From assembly GCF_036237315.1 (NCBI RefSeq), contig NZ_CP108356.1, positions 3,344,501 through 3,408,500 on the forward strand: a stretch of 64,000 nt of DNA, read 5' to 3'. This DNA comes from Streptomyces sp. NBC_01351. Lineage in GTDB: Bacteria; Actinomycetota; Actinomycetes; Streptomycetales; Streptomycetaceae. Position 1 is the first letter of the stretch; each line of letters begins with the position of its first letter. The notes under the pieces are model-generated. The model was not told the DNA's origin. It was given only the letters and a program-made list of their open reading frames with translations, and made no database searches. Below are positions 15,456 to 27,692 of the stretch, piece after piece. Both the position numbers and the translations under genes were made by a program.

Positions 15456-17252
15456 ATGGACATCGAGACCACCGGCCCGGACACCACCAGCCCGGACATC
15501 GCCGGCCCGGACATCGCCGGCCCGGACAGCCCCGGCGCGAGCGGCACCACCGACGCCGACGGCATCACCCACACCACCGTCAACGGCATCCGCACACTCC
15601 TCGCCCCGCGCTCCGGCCCCGTCACCGCGGGCCTGTTCTTCCGCGTCGGCCGCGCCGACGAGACCCTCGCCACCAGCGGGATCACCCACCTGGTCGAGCA
15701 CCTCGCCCTGTACCGGCACGGCCTGAGCGACCTGCACTACAACGGAGCCACCGCCGCCACGTACACCCACTTCCACGTCACCGGCACCCCTGCCGACGTG
15801 GTCGAGTACCTCAACGGAGTCTGCGCCGCCCTGCGCGACCTGCCCACGGACCGGCTGGAGACCGAGAAGGAGATCCTGCGCACCGAGGCCGCCGGGCGCG
15901 GCCACGGGCCGGGCCACGGCATGGCCCTGTGGCGCTACGGCTCCCGCTCCTACGGCCTCACCGACTACGCCGAGGCCGGCCTGCACGGGATCAGCGCCGA
16001 CGACGTCCGCAACTGGGCCGGGACCCGCTTCACCGCCGAGAACGCGGTCCTGTGGATCACCAGCGACGTCCTCCCCGAGGGCCTCGACCTCACCCTGCCC
16101 ACCGGCGAGTGGCTCCCCACCCCCGAGGCGAGCTCCGCGCTGCCCACCACCCCCGCCTACTTCCGCGGGGACGAGGGCGGGATGGTCCTCACCTCGGTCC
16201 TGCCCCGCTCGACCAAGGCCGGGCTGCTGACCGAGATCCTGGGCAAGGAGTTGTTCCGCGCCCTGCGCCAGAAGGGCGGCTACTCCTACACGGCCGCCGC
16301 CGAGTACTGCCCGCGCGACACCGACCACGCGACCGTCATCGCGTACGCCGACGCGCTCCCCGAGAAGCAGGACGCGATGGTCGGCGCCTTCGTCGACGTC
16401 CTGGCGAAGCTCCGGGCCGGCGGCATCGAGCACGCCGACCTGGAAGCCGTACGAACTTCCGCGCTGGCCCAGTTCGACGTCCCCGAGCTCGCCGCGGGCA
16501 AGCTCCCGAACCAGGCCATGAACCTGCTGATGCGCCACCGCGACCTCACCGTCGCCGAGGCGCGGGCCGAGATCGAGGCGGTCACGGTCGCCGATCTCCA
16601 CGAGGTCGCGCGCGAGCTGTGGGCGGGCGCCCTCGTGCAGGTGCCCGGCCGGGAGCTGGACTGGGCGGGGCTCACCTCGGCCCCCACCACCTCCACGGAC
16701 ACCGTCACCGGACGGCGCTACACCTCGCTGGAGGACCGGAAGGTCGCCCTGCTCGTGGGGGACGACGGCGTCAGCCTGGTCGGCCCGAACAACCAGGTCA
16801 CCGTCCGGTACGCCGAGTGCTCCCTGATACACGCCTTCCCGGACGGCGCCCGCCACCTCGTCGGCCACGACGGCTTCAGCCTCACCCTGGAGCCGACCCT
16901 GTACGGCATCACCGGCGCCCAACTGGCCCCCGTGGACGTGGGTGTCCCGCCCGCCGCGGTGGTCCGCATGCCGCCCCGCGACCCCGCCCGCATCCCGCAG
17001 CCCCGCAAGGCCGCGGCAGCCGCGCCGCAGACCACCCGCAGCTCGGGGGTCACGTTCCTGCTGTGGCTGCTGGGTCTGATCTCCGGGTTCGTGACGGTCG
17101 TCTTCGCCCTGCTCGTGATCGGCGAGACCGATCCGGAGCTCACCCCCGCCGGGCCCGACTGGAACAGCGTGATCGGCTTCGGCGTCGTCTGCCTGATGCC
17201 GATCGTCCCCTGGCTCCTGCTGCTGCGCCACCGCCACAAGGGCAAGGGTTGA
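15456..17252 (+). CDS. M16-family zinc metallopeptidase with C-terminal membrane anchor
   Basis: 598 residues. A repetitive N-terminus (GPDTTSPDIAGPDIAGPD) precedes an M16 domain with the inverted zinc motif HLVEH near residue 75. The downstream LETEKEILRTEAAG segment supplies the third ligand glutamate. A second, inactive-type M16 half lies around residues 230-400. The C-terminus has two hydrophobic helices, FLLWLLGLISGFVTVVFALL and VIGFGVVCLMPIVPWLLLL, then a basic tail, so the enzyme is membrane-tethered. M16 enzymes usually cleave small peptides inside a closed chamber; the substrate here is unknown. The unusual feature is the C-terminal double-TM anchor. Confidence 0.85.
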   Translation: MDIETTGPDTTSPDIAGPDIAGPDSPGASGTTDADGITHTTVNGIRTLLAPRSGPVTAGLFFRVGRADETLATSGITHLVEHLALYRHGLSDLHYNGATAATYTHFHVTGTPADVVEYLNGVCAALRDLPTDRLETEKEILRTEAAGRGHGPGHGMALWRYGSRSYGLTDYAEAGLHGISADDVRNWAGTRFTAENAVLWITSDVLPEGLDLTLPTGEWLPTPEASSALPTTPAYFRGDEGGMVLTSVLPRSTKAGLLTEILGKELFRALRQKGGYSYTAAAEYCPRDTDHATVIAYADALPEKQDAMVGAFVDVLAKLRAGGIEHADLEAVRTSALAQFDVPELAAGKLPNQAMNLLMRHRDLTVAEARAEIEAVTVADLHEVARELWAGALVQVPGRELDWAGLTSAPTTSTDTVTGRRYTSLEDRKVALLVGDDGVSLVGPNNQVTVRYAECSLIHAFPDGARHLVGHDGFSLTLEPTLYGITGAQLAPVDVGVPPAAVVRMPPRDPARIPQPRKAAAAAPQTTRSSGVTFLLWLLGLISGFVTVVFALLVIGETDPELTPAGPDWNSVIGFGVVCLMPIVPWLLLLRHRHKGKG

Positions 17253-17255
17253 GAC

Positions 17256-17300
17256 ACGCCGAAGGGCCGGCACCCCACCCGGGTGCCGGCCCTTCGGCGT
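17256..17300. terminator. Bidirectional terminator between the M16 peptidase and guaB3
   Basis: A perfect 20-bp stem (ACGCCGAAGGGCCGGCACCC and its complement) around a 5-nt loop lies in the convergent gap. There is no U-tract, as is common in Streptomyces. Confidence 0.85.
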
Positions 17301-17316
17301 ACGTACGGAAGAACGA

Positions 17317-18441
17317 TCAGCGGCTGTGCTGCGAGTCCGCGACCGTGACCTCGACCCGCTGGAACTCCTTGAGCTCGCTGTAGCCGGTGGTGGCCATCGA
17401 GCGGCGCAGCGCGCCGAAGATGTTCATCGAGCCGTCCGGGGAGTGCGACGGGCCGGTGAGGATCTCCTCGGTGGTGCCGACCGTGCCGAGGTCGACCTTC
17501 TTGCCGCGCGGCACGTCCTCGTGGACGGCCTCCATGCCCCAGTGGTTTCCCTTGCCGGGCGCGTCGGTGGCACGGGCCAGCGGGGAGCCCATCATCACGG
17601 CGTCCGCGCCGCAGGCGACGGCCTTCGGGATGTCGCCCGACCAGCCCACGCCGCCGTCGGCGATGACGTGCACGTAGCGGCCGCCGGACTCGTCCATGTA
17701 GTCGCGGCGCGCCGCGGCCACGTCCGCGACGGCGGTGGCCATCGGGACCTGGATGCCGAGCACGTTGCGCGTGGTGTGCGCGGCGCCGCCGCCGAAGCCG
17801 ACCAGCACGCCCGCCGCGCCGGTGCGCATCAGGTGCAGGGCAGCCGTGTAGGTGGCGCAGCCGCCCACGATGACGGGGACGTCGAGCTCGTAGATGAACT
17901 GCTTGAGGTTCAGCGGCTCGGCGGCGCCCGAGACGTGCTCGGCGGACACGGTGGTGCCGCGGATCACGAAGATGTCCACGCCGGCGTCGACGACGGCCTT
18001 GGAGAACTCGGCCGTGCGCTGCGGGGAGAGCGCGGCGGCGGTGACGACGCCAGAGTCGCGCACCTCCTTGATGCGCTGCCGGATCAGGTCCGCCTGGATC
18101 GGGGCGGAGTAGATCTCCTGGAGACGGCGGGTGGCGGTCTCCTCGTCGAGCTCCGCGATCTCGTCGAGCAGCGGCTGCGGGTCCTCGTACCGGGTCCACA
18201 GGCCTTCGAGGTTCAGCACGCCGAGGCCGCCGAGCTCGCCGATGCGGATCGCGGTCTGCGGGGAGACGACCGAGTCCATGGGGGCGGCCAGGAAGGGGAG
18301 CTCGAAGCGGTACGCGTCGATCTGCCAGGCGATCGAGACCTCCTTCGGGTCCCGGGTACGCCGGCTCGGGACGATGGCGATGTCGTCGAACGCGTACGCC
18401 CTGCGGCCGCGCTTGCCGCGCCCGATCTCGATCTCAGTCAC
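17317..18441 (-). CDS. guaB3: GuaB3-type IMP dehydrogenase-like protein
   Basis: 374 residues with an IMPDH/GMPR-type TIM barrel but no CBS pair. The catalytic loop, normally GPGSICTTR, here reads GFGGGAAHTTRNVLG, so the essential cysteine is missing. Phosphate-binding and flap regions (IADGGVGWSGDIPKA, GSPLARATDAPGKGNHWGME) are kept in modified form. This matches the actinobacterial GuaB3 paralogue found beside guaB; its activity in actinobacteria is not settled as far as I know. It starts GTG after AGAGGAAAGG, giving the usual family length. It lies downstream of guaB with a hairpin repeat in between. Confidence 0.88.
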   Translation of the reverse strand: MTEIEIGRGKRGRRAYAFDDIAIVPSRRTRDPKEVSIAWQIDAYRFELPFLAAPMDSVVSPQTAIRIGELGGLGVLNLEGLWTRYEDPQPLLDEIAELDEETATRRLQEIYSAPIQADLIRQRIKEVRDSGVVTAAALSPQRTAEFSKAVVDAGVDIFVIRGTTVSAEHVSGAAEPLNLKQFIYELDVPVIVGGCATYTAALHLMRTGAAGVLVGFGGGAAHTTRNVLGIQVPMATAVADVAAARRDYMDESGGRYVHVIADGGVGWSGDIPKAVACGADAVMMGSPLARATDAPGKGNHWGMEAVHEDVPRGKKVDLGTVGTTEEILTGPSHSPDGSMNIFGALRRSMATTGYSELKEFQRVEVTVADSQHSR

Positions 18442-18527
18442 GTGTGGTGGCCTTTCCTCTGGGTCTGCCCGTCCAGTATCCCCGAACCCCGGCGGCCCGC
18501 GTTCCGGTGACCGCTGTACGGACTGAT

Positions 18528-18577
18528 CCAGCCTCGCCGGCGCTTGAGGCGCGGGGCCCCGGGGGCAGCGCCCCCGG
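18528..18577. repeat. Dispersed intergenic hairpin repeat, copy 1
   Basis: The core CGCCGGCGCTTGAGGCGCGG is followed by a strong hairpin, CCGGGGGC-agc-GCCCCCGG (18559-18577). The same core plus hairpin recurs at 28831-28878. Here it sits between guaB and guaB3 and could act as a terminator or attenuator; the rest of the 193-bp gap shows nothing else. Confidence 0.7.
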
Positions 18578-18634
18578 ACACGCCAAAGGGCGGCCCCGGC
18601 CAAACCACACCGGACCCGCCCCTCAGCGAACCTG

Positions 18635-20236
<1,602 letters not shown>

Positions 20237-20273
20237 CTACGGCGAAACGACAGGCTGAGGGGGGGCGGGGGGG

Positions 20274-20993
20274 CTACTGCTCGGCGAGCGCGCGGAGCCG
20301 GCTGAGCGCCCGGTGCTGGGCCACCCGCACCGCCCCGGGGGACATGCCGAGCATCTGCCCGGTCTCCTCCGCGGTCAGCCCGACGGCCACCCGCAGCACG
20401 AGGAGCTCGCGCTGGTTCTCCGGCAGGTTGGCCAGCAGCTTCTTGGCCCACGCGGCGTCACTGCTCAGCAGCGCCCGCTCCTCGGGCCCCAGCGAGTCAT
20501 CGGGCCGCTCGGGCATCTCGTCGGAGGGCACGGCCGTGCTGCCCGGATGCCGCATGGCGGCCCGCTGCAGGTCGGCGACCTTGTGCGCGGCGATGGCGAA
20601 GACGAAGGCCTCGAAGGGCCGCCCGGTGTCCCGGTAGCGCGGCAGTGCCATCAGGACGGCGACGCAGACCTCCTGCGCCAGGTCCTCGACGAAGTGACGA
20701 GCGTCACCCGGGAGCCGTGAGAGCCGGGTCCGGCAGTAGCGGATCGCGAGCGGGTGCACGAAGGCGAGCAGATCGTGCGTGGCCTGCTCGTCGCCCTCCA
20801 CGGCCCGGCGAACGAGCGCGCTGACGCCCCCGGCACTGCCACCCTTGGCAGCACCGGTGGAGCCTGTGACCGCGGGGGACCCCGGGGTCTCGTCGTCGCG
20901 CATCAATCCATGGTGCCTTGGTGCCGGGGCTTCCGTGGCACCGCGGCCCGTTTCATGCGTCGAAGCGTTATGAGCGGGTGCGCCTGAACTCAT
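20274..20993 (-). CDS. shbA: ShbA/SigD-type ECF sigma factor
   Basis: 239 residues. Sigma region 2 is near [20 protein letters not shown] through [21 protein letters not shown]. Region 4 is [20 protein letters not shown] and [20 protein letters not shown]. The position between guaB and bldM matches SigD of mycobacteria and ShbA of streptomycetes, which drives transcription of the principal sigma gene hrdB (established for S. griseus). No anti-sigma gene is adjacent. The start is the ATG with GGAGGG at good spacing; a second ATG 30 codons further in (MRDDETPG) is a possible alternative. The N-terminal ~55 residues are low complexity. Confidence 0.85.
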   Translation of the reverse strand: MSSGAPAHNASTHETGRGATEAPAPRHHGLMRDDETPGSPAVTGSTGAAKGGSAGGVSALVRRAVEGDEQATHDLLAFVHPLAIRYCRTRLSRLPGDARHFVEDLAQEVCVAVLMALPRYRDTGRPFEAFVFAIAAHKVADLQRAAMRHPGSTAVPSDEMPERPDDSLGPEERALLSSDAAWAKKLLANLPENQRELLVLRVAVGLTAEETGQMLGMSPGAVRVAQHRALSRLRALAEQ

Positions 20994-21183
20994 GCTTGCG
21001 CCCTCCCCTCCCGCTCGGCCGAATGGTCCCCGAGGACGGGAACCCCACATTTCCAAGAATGCGGCACACCCTCAAGGATGCGGCATCGCGCACGAAGCGA
21101 CACGTCCCCCGGATTGTGCCCCGCCAACCCCCGGGTGCGCACCGGGTACGGCGGGGCTCACGATCGTCGGTCGTCGGGTCGAG

Positions 21184-21795
21184 TCAGCGCACCAGACCCC
21201 AGCGGAACCCGAGCGCCACGGCGTGCGCGCGGTCCGAGGCGCCGAGCTTCTTGAACAGCCGGCGGGCGTGGGTCTTGACCGTGTCCTCGGAGAGGAAGAG
21301 CTCGCGCCCGATCTCCGCGTTGGACCGGCCGTGGCTCATGCCCTCCAGCACCTGGATCTCGCGCGCGGTGAGCGTGGGCGCGGCGCCCATCTCGGCCGAG
21401 CGGAGCCGGCGCGGGGCCAGTCGCCAGGTCGGATCGGCGAGTGCCTGGGTGACCGTGGCCCGCAGTTCGGCGCGCGAGGCGTCCTTGTGCAGATAGCCCC
21501 GGGCGCCGGCGGCGACCGCGAGGGCCACGCCGTCCAGGTCCTCGGCGACCGTCAGCATGATGATGCGGGCGCCGGGGTCGGCCGAGAGGAGACGGCGCAC
21601 CGTCTCCACACCGCCGAGCCCGGGCATCCGTACATCCATCAGAATCAGATCGGAGCGGTCGGCACCCCAGCGGCGGAGGACTTCCTCGCCGTTGGCAGCC
21701 GTCGTCACACGCTCGACGCCGGGCACGGTGGCAACCGCGCGACGGAGCGCCTCTCGGGCAAGCGGGGAGTCGTCGCAGACGAGGACGGAAGTCAT
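21184..21795 (-). CDS. bldM: Developmental response regulator BldM
   Basis: 203 residues, the exact BldM length. The receiver domain is MTSVLVCDDSPLAREALRRA with acceptor Asp in LILMDVRMPG and conserved Lys in YLHKDAS. The LuxR/NarL HTH at the C-terminus reads LTAREIQVLEGMSHGRSNAE and ELFLSEDTVKTHARRLFKKL. BldM is an orphan regulator needed for aerial mycelium and, with WhiI, for sporulation genes (known in S. coelicolor and S. venezuelae). A BldN-type promoter lies upstream, and whiD is divergent. The upstream in-frame codons were excluded because the ATG at MTSVLV gives the family start. Confidence 0.97.
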   Translation of the reverse strand: MTSVLVCDDSPLAREALRRAVATVPGVERVTTAANGEEVLRRWGADRSDLILMDVRMPGLGGVETVRRLLSADPGARIIMLTVAEDLDGVALAVAAGARGYLHKDASRAELRATVTQALADPTWRLAPRRLRSAEMGAAPTLTAREIQVLEGMSHGRSNAEIGRELFLSEDTVKTHARRLFKKLGASDRAHAVALGFRWGLVR

Positions 21796-21921
21796 GACCG
21801 CCCTCCGCAGCTGCTGATGCGCGTCACCTTGAGCCTCCAGGCTGGTACGTATCGTCACCTGTGCGGTCGATGTCCTCGGACACCTGTCCGGGAACTTCTT
21901 GGTTCAACCGCCTTCGCACTC

Positions 21922-21949
21922 TCAACGATGGTCACTCGAAAGAGTTACG
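21922..21949 (-). promoter_or_regulatory. BldN-type promoter of bldM
   Basis: On the minus strand CGTAAC, a 16-bp spacer and CGTTGA match the BldN-dependent bldMp1 promoter layout. Predicted transcription starts about 120 bp before the bldM start codon. The 379-bp bldM-whiD gap also holds an A/T-rich patch at about 22080-22120 that probably carries the whiD promoter; no clear -35/-10 pair was assigned there. Confidence 0.85.
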
Positions 21950-22174
21950 GGTCGGACGGACACCTTCGGCACTCTACGTGAGGAACCGATCACGACACGG
22001 GCGCCACAAGCCATCTGTCCTCCATCTGGAGCTATGCCCTATTTGGCGGCTTTCCTTCCCTTTGGCGCATGTCTGAGGCTAGATTCCCAATGAGTCATAT
22101 TTACATCTACTACGACAGTAGGTGTGGAGACATGGACCGTATCCGCCTCAGTACCGGCACCAAGAGGACTCCCA

Positions 22175-22501
22175 ATGGCAGATTTCTCCCGCCTCCCCGG
22201 ACCGAACGCCGACCTGTGGGACTGGCAGCTGCTCGCCGCCTGCCGCGGGGTCGACAGCTCCCTCTTCTTCCACCCGGAAGGTGAGCGGGGCGCGGCCAGG
22301 AGCGCGCGCGAGGCCTCGGCTAAAGAGGTCTGCATGAGATGCCCGGTGCGTTCGGAATGCGCCGCGCACGCACTCGCCGTCCGCGAGCCCTACGGGGTGT
22401 GGGGCGGCCTCACCGAGGACGAGCGCGAGGAACTGATGGGCCGCGCCCGGCATCGCCTGATCCCCGCGTCGAGTGCGATCGGACCGATCGCGCCGCACTG
22501 A
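22175..22501 (+). CDS. whiD: WhiB-family iron-sulfur regulator WhiD
   Basis: 108 residues. Four cysteines bind a [4Fe-4S] cluster: one in LLAACRGVD and three in EVCMRCPVRSEC. The G(V/I)WGG turn is GVWGGLTEDEREEL, followed by a basic helix RARHRL. WhiD is needed for late sporulation septation and spore maturation (S. coelicolor), and WhiB proteins act with the principal sigma factor. The ATG follows AAGAGGA; a 17-codon upstream extension from another ATG is not conserved in the family. It is divergent from bldM. Confidence 0.96.
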   Translation: MADFSRLPGPNADLWDWQLLAACRGVDSSLFFHPEGERGAARSAREASAKEVCMRCPVRSECAAHALAVREPYGVWGGLTEDEREELMGRARHRLIPASSAIGPIAPH

Positions 22502-22514
22502 CGGCCCACGAGAC

Positions 22515-22536
22515 GAAACGTCCGAAGGAACGTTTC
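22515..22536 (+). terminator. whiD terminator
   Basis: GAAACGT / ACGTTTC stem with an 8-nt loop, followed by a T-rich TTCTTCG, 13 bp after the whiD stop codon. Confidence 0.65.
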
Positions 22537-22631
22537 TTCGAATCGGGCGGATCCACCGATTCCGCCACGCCCCCTCCGAAAGACCGCCCCCGCCCGGGCG
22601 TGTCGCGACTCGCGGCCGCACGTCACGCGTT

Positions 22632-22666
22632 CGGCCGTACGCAGCGCATCCGCGTGCGTACGGCCG
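22632..22666. terminator. Convergent hairpin between whiD and the LysR gene
   Basis: CGGCCGTACGCA pairs perfectly with TGCGTACGGCCG across an 11-nt loop, 26 bp after the end of the leftward LysR gene. It can terminate transcription from both sides. Confidence 0.7.
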
Positions 22667-22691
22667 GCGCGTGGCGGCCGGCGCGCGGCGG

Positions 22692-23591
22692 TCAGCGCCT
22701 GGCCGCCCGCTCCAGCTCGGCCAGGGTCGCGGCCACGGCCGGCACCCTGGCCAGGTCGGGCAGGGTCAGCGCCACGACCTCCCGCTCGACGGCCGGCTCC
22801 ACGGCCAGCGTGGACACGCCCTTGGCGCGTACGGACTCCACCGCGAGCTCCGGCAGCACCGCCACGCCCAGCCCGGCGCCCACGAGGCCCACCACCGCCG
22901 GGTAGTCGTCGGTGGCGAAGTCGATGCGCGGGGTGAAGCCCGCGCCCTCGCACACCTCCACCAGATGGCGGCGGCAGCGCGGGCAGCCCGCGATCCAGGG
23001 CTCGTCGGCCAGCTCCGCCATGCCCACCCGCTCGGCCCCGGCCAGCCGGTGCCCCTCGGGAACCAGCCCGACGAGCCGGTCGGTGAGCAGGGGCCGCACC
23101 ACCAGGTCCTCCCACTCGGCGGCCGACCCGGCCGACCCGCCGTACCGGAAGGCCAGCGCCAGGTCGCAGTCGCCCTCGCGCAGCATCTCCACCGAGCGCG
23201 GGGGCTCGGCCTCGACCAGGGAGATCCGGGTGCCCGGGTGTTCGGCCCGCATCGCCGCGAGGGCGGTCGGCACCAGCGTGGAGCTGCCACTGGGGAAGGA
23301 CACGAGCCGGACCCGGCCCGCGCGCAGCCCCGCGATGGCCGCGACCTCCTCCTCGGCCGCCGTCAGCCCGGCCAGGATCCCGGCGGCGTGCCGGACCAGG
23401 GCCTCACCGGCCTGGGTCAGCCGCATCTCGCGGCCGGTGCGGATGAGCAGCGGGGTGCCGGCCGACTGCTCCAGCGCCTTCATCTGCTGGGACACGGCCG
23501 GCTGGGTGCAGCCCAGTTCGCGGGCGGCGGCGGAAAAGGACCCGGTTCCGGCGACAGCGCGCAGAACTCGGAGATGACGAGCCTCGATCAC
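22692..23591 (-). CDS. LysR-family transcriptional regulator
   Basis: 299 residues. The N-terminal winged HTH reads HLRVLRAVAGTGSFSAAARE and CTQPAVSQQMKALE. The LTTR effector domain begins around LRAGRVRLVSFPSGSS. It starts GTG, 79 bp from and divergent to the MOSC-protein gene, the usual layout of a LysR regulator and its target. The effector is unknown. Confidence 0.9.
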   Translation of the reverse strand: MIEARHLRVLRAVAGTGSFSAAARELGCTQPAVSQQMKALEQSAGTPLLIRTGREMRLTQAGEALVRHAAGILAGLTAAEEEVAAIAGLRAGRVRLVSFPSGSSTLVPTALAAMRAEHPGTRISLVEAEPPRSVEMLREGDCDLALAFRYGGSAGSAAEWEDLVVRPLLTDRLVGLVPEGHRLAGAERVGMAELADEPWIAGCPRCRRHLVEVCEGAGFTPRIDFATDDYPAVVGLVGAGLGVAVLPELAVESVRAKGVSTLAVEPAVEREVVALTLPDLARVPAVAATLAELERAARR

Positions 23592-23670
23592 ACCTTGAGC
23601 ATAAGGCCGGCTTTGACCGTCGCGCGAATATCCCCGTGACGCTTTGGGGCCGTTCGGTTAGCGTGTCCGC

Positions 23671-24366
23671 ATGGGCCCCATGCATCTCCTCTCCGTGAAC
23701 CTCGGCCGCGCGACGGCCGTCGACTACACCGACGCAGAAGACGGGCTGACGGGCCACGGCAAGCGCCCGGCCCCCGGGCCGGTCCGCGTCTTCGCCCCCG
23801 GCCCCAAGGCCACGGGCCACGGCAGCGGCCTGGAGGGTGACGCCGTCTGCAACCGCCGCCACCACGGCGGGGACCACCAGGCCGTGTACGCGTACGCCCG
23901 CGAGGACCTCGACCGCTGGGAGCGCGAGCTGGGCCGCGAGCTGCCCGCCGGGCTCTTCGGCGAGAACTTCACCACCTCCGGCGTCGACGTGAACGACGCG
24001 CTGCTCGGCGAGCGCTGGCGGGTCGGCGCGGACCTCGTGCTCGAAGTGGCCTCGGCCCGCATCCCGTGCCGGACCTTCCAGGGGGCGCTCGGCGAGAGCT
24101 CCTGGGTGAAGCGGTTCACCCAGGCCGGCCGGCCGGGCGCGTACCTGAGGGTGATCGAGGAGGGCCGGGTCTCCCCCGGCGACCCGATCGAGATCCTCCA
24201 CCGCCCGGACCACGACGTGACGGTTTCCCTCTGGTTCCGCGCCTTCACCACCGAGCGCGACCTGCTGCCGCGCACTCTCGCCGCCGGCGCCGCGATGGAG
24301 CCGGAGGCGCACGAGCGGGTGCGGAAGCACGTGGAGAAGTACGGGGCGGACAACGGGGCGAAGTAG
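23671..24366 (+). CDS. MOSC-domain protein (YiiM-like)
   Basis: 231 residues. The MOSC core has GDAVCNRRHHGGDHQAVYAY, the GLFGENFTTSGVDV motif, and the conserved cysteine in ARIPCRTFQG. The C-terminal helical extension (FTTERDLLPRTLAAGAAMEP) is like that of YiiM. MOSC proteins bind Mo- or S-containing groups; YiiM relatives detoxify N-hydroxylated bases or handle sulfur carriers. A second in-frame ATG three codons later (MHLLSVN) is an equally plausible start. It is probably controlled by the divergent LysR regulator (inference). Confidence 0.88.
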   Translation: MGPMHLLSVNLGRATAVDYTDAEDGLTGHGKRPAPGPVRVFAPGPKATGHGSGLEGDAVCNRRHHGGDHQAVYAYAREDLDRWERELGRELPAGLFGENFTTSGVDVNDALLGERWRVGADLVLEVASARIPCRTFQGALGESSWVKRFTQAGRPGAYLRVIEEGRVSPGDPIEILHRPDHDVTVSLWFRAFTTERDLLPRTLAAGAAMEPEAHERVRKHVEKYGADNGAK

Positions 24367-24397
24367 AGCCGTCATCCGGGGCCGCTAGGTTGCGCCT

Positions 24398-25171
24398 ATG
24401 ACGACTGCGTTGATTACGGGATCCACTGCGGGCATCGGCGCCGCCTTCGCCCGGCGGCTCGCCGCCCAGGGGCACAACCTCGTGCTCGTGGCGCGCGACA
24501 CCAAGCGGCTCGGCGAGCAGGCCACCGAACTGCACGACCGGCACGGCATCGAGGCCGAGGTGCTCACCGCCGACCTCTCCACGGAGGAGGGCATCGAGGC
24601 CGTCGAGGCGCGCCTCGGCGACCGCAAGCACCCGGTCGACCTGCTGGTCAACAACGCGGGCTTCGGCAACAAGGGCCGCTACCTCGAAGTCTCCATGGCC
24701 GACGAGCTGACAATGCTGAAGGTGCACGTCGAGGCGGTGCTGCGGCTGACCTCGGCCGCCACCGAGTCGATGCGCTCGCGCGGCCGCGGCGGCGTGATCA
24801 ACGTGGCCTCGGTCGCGGCCTTCGTTCCGCGCGGCACCTACGGGGCGAGCAAGGCCTGGGTCGTGCAGTTCACCCAGGGCGCCGCGAAGGACCTGGCCGG
24901 TTCCGGGGTGCGGCTGATGGCGCTGTGCCCGGGCTTCGTCCGGACGGAGTTCCACGAGCGCGCCGGCATGGGCACGGACAACATCCCGGGCTGGATGTGG
25001 CTGGACGCCGACAAGCTGGTGGCCGCCGCCCTGGCCGACCTGGCGCGGGGCAAGACGGTCTCGATCCCGGACCCCCGCTACAAGGCGCTGATGGGCGTGG
25101 TGAAGCTGACCCCGCGCGGGCTGCTGGGCGGGGTGTCCTCGCGTACGGGGCGCAAGTACGGACCCCAGTGA
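24398..25171 (+). CDS. Short-chain dehydrogenase/reductase
   Basis: 257 residues, classical SDR. Cofactor motif TGSTAGIG is at residues 8-15, with LVNNAGFG in the middle, catalytic Ser in INVASVAAF, and the YGASK catalytic Tyr/Lys. The pattern ARD after beta-strand 2 suggests NADP(H) use. The substrate is unknown. It starts 31 bp after the MOSC gene on the same strand, so the two may be cotranscribed. Confidence 0.9.
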   Translation: MTTALITGSTAGIGAAFARRLAAQGHNLVLVARDTKRLGEQATELHDRHGIEAEVLTADLSTEEGIEAVEARLGDRKHPVDLLVNNAGFGNKGRYLEVSMADELTMLKVHVEAVLRLTSAATESMRSRGRGGVINVASVAAFVPRGTYGASKAWVVQFTQGAAKDLAGSGVRLMALCPGFVRTEFHERAGMGTDNIPGWMWLDADKLVAAALADLARGKTVSIPDPRYKALMGVVKLTPRGLLGGVSSRTGRKYGPQ

Positions 25172-25237
25172 CAAACCGGGCCGAATGGGCGAACTCTCCC
25201 TAAACTGGATGTGCCCCATCCAGCCCGGGAGACAACC

Positions 25238-25927
25238 ATGACATTCGTACAGATAGTCGATTACGAGACCAAGCAACCCGAGGCCCTGAACGCGCTCCTC
25301 GACAAGTACGTCGCGCAGAGCCAGGGGAAGCGCACGGTGACCCACAGCATGGTGGGCAAGGACCGCGAGTCCGAGAACCACTACGTCGACGTGGTCGAGT
25401 TCCCCTCGTACGAAGAGGCCATGAAGAACTCGAGCCTCCCGGAGACGGACCGAATGTTCAAGGAGATGGTGGCCCTCTGCGACGGGATGCCCACCTTCAC
25501 CAACCTCGACGTCGTCCGCGACGAGCACCTCAACACCCTGATGGTGAACCGGATGTACGACGAGCTCGCGATGAAGGGCGACATGTCCGTCGCCGAGCAG
25601 ATCTTCGCGTCGGACTACCGCGACCACGACATCAGCAACCCCGAGGACAAGATCGGGCCCGCGGGCATGCGCGAGGACGTGGGGATGTGGCGGGGCGCCT
25701 TCGACTTCACCTTCACGCGGGACGCCCAGATGGCACAGGACGACTACGTCACCACCCTGTGGACCTGGACCGGCAAGCACAAGGGCGAGTTCATGGGCAT
25801 CGCCCCGACCGGCAAGACCTGCACAATGACCGGCACGACGGTCTTCCGATGTCAGGACGGAATGATCAAGGAAGGCTGGTGGCACTACGACGCCATGGGC
25901 CTGATGCGCCAACTGGGCGCCATGTAG
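25238..25927 (+). CDS. Fusion of an ABM-like domain with a SnoaL-like domain
   Basis: 229 residues. The first ~90 (MTFVQIVDYETKQPEALNAL through VVEFPSYEEAMKNSS) look like an antibiotic-biosynthesis-monooxygenase-type dimeric alpha-beta barrel. Residues ~100-229 look like a SnoaL/ester-cyclase cone fold, with EQIFASDYRDHDIS, EDVGMWRGAFDFTF and IAPTGKTCTMTGTTVFRC. Both are small-molecule folds with varied chemistry; no cofactor motif is visible. The ATG follows GGGAGA. The gene stands alone between the SDR and a terminator. Confidence 0.75.
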   Translation: MTFVQIVDYETKQPEALNALLDKYVAQSQGKRTVTHSMVGKDRESENHYVDVVEFPSYEEAMKNSSLPETDRMFKEMVALCDGMPTFTNLDVVRDEHLNTLMVNRMYDELAMKGDMSVAEQIFASDYRDHDISNPEDKIGPAGMREDVGMWRGAFDFTFTRDAQMAQDDYVTTLWTWTGKHKGEFMGIAPTGKTCTMTGTTVFRCQDGMIKEGWWHYDAMGLMRQLGAM

Positions 25928-25948
25928 CCGCCCAGAGCCCCCAGACAC

Positions 25949-25988
25949 GGGAAGGCCCCGCTCCGCAGATGCGGAGCGGGGCCTTCCC
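25949..25988. terminator. Convergent terminator before groEL
   Basis: A perfect 18-bp stem (GGGAAGGCCCCGCTCCGC and complement) with an AGAT loop between two convergent genes; usable in both directions. Confidence 0.9.
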
Positions 25989-26002
25989 CATGCGTGGCGC
26001 GA

Positions 26003-27640
<1,638 letters not shown>

Positions 27641-27692
27641 TCAGCCCTCTCGTTGCGATCCCCGGCCGCTCACCGCGACCGCCTAGAACGAA

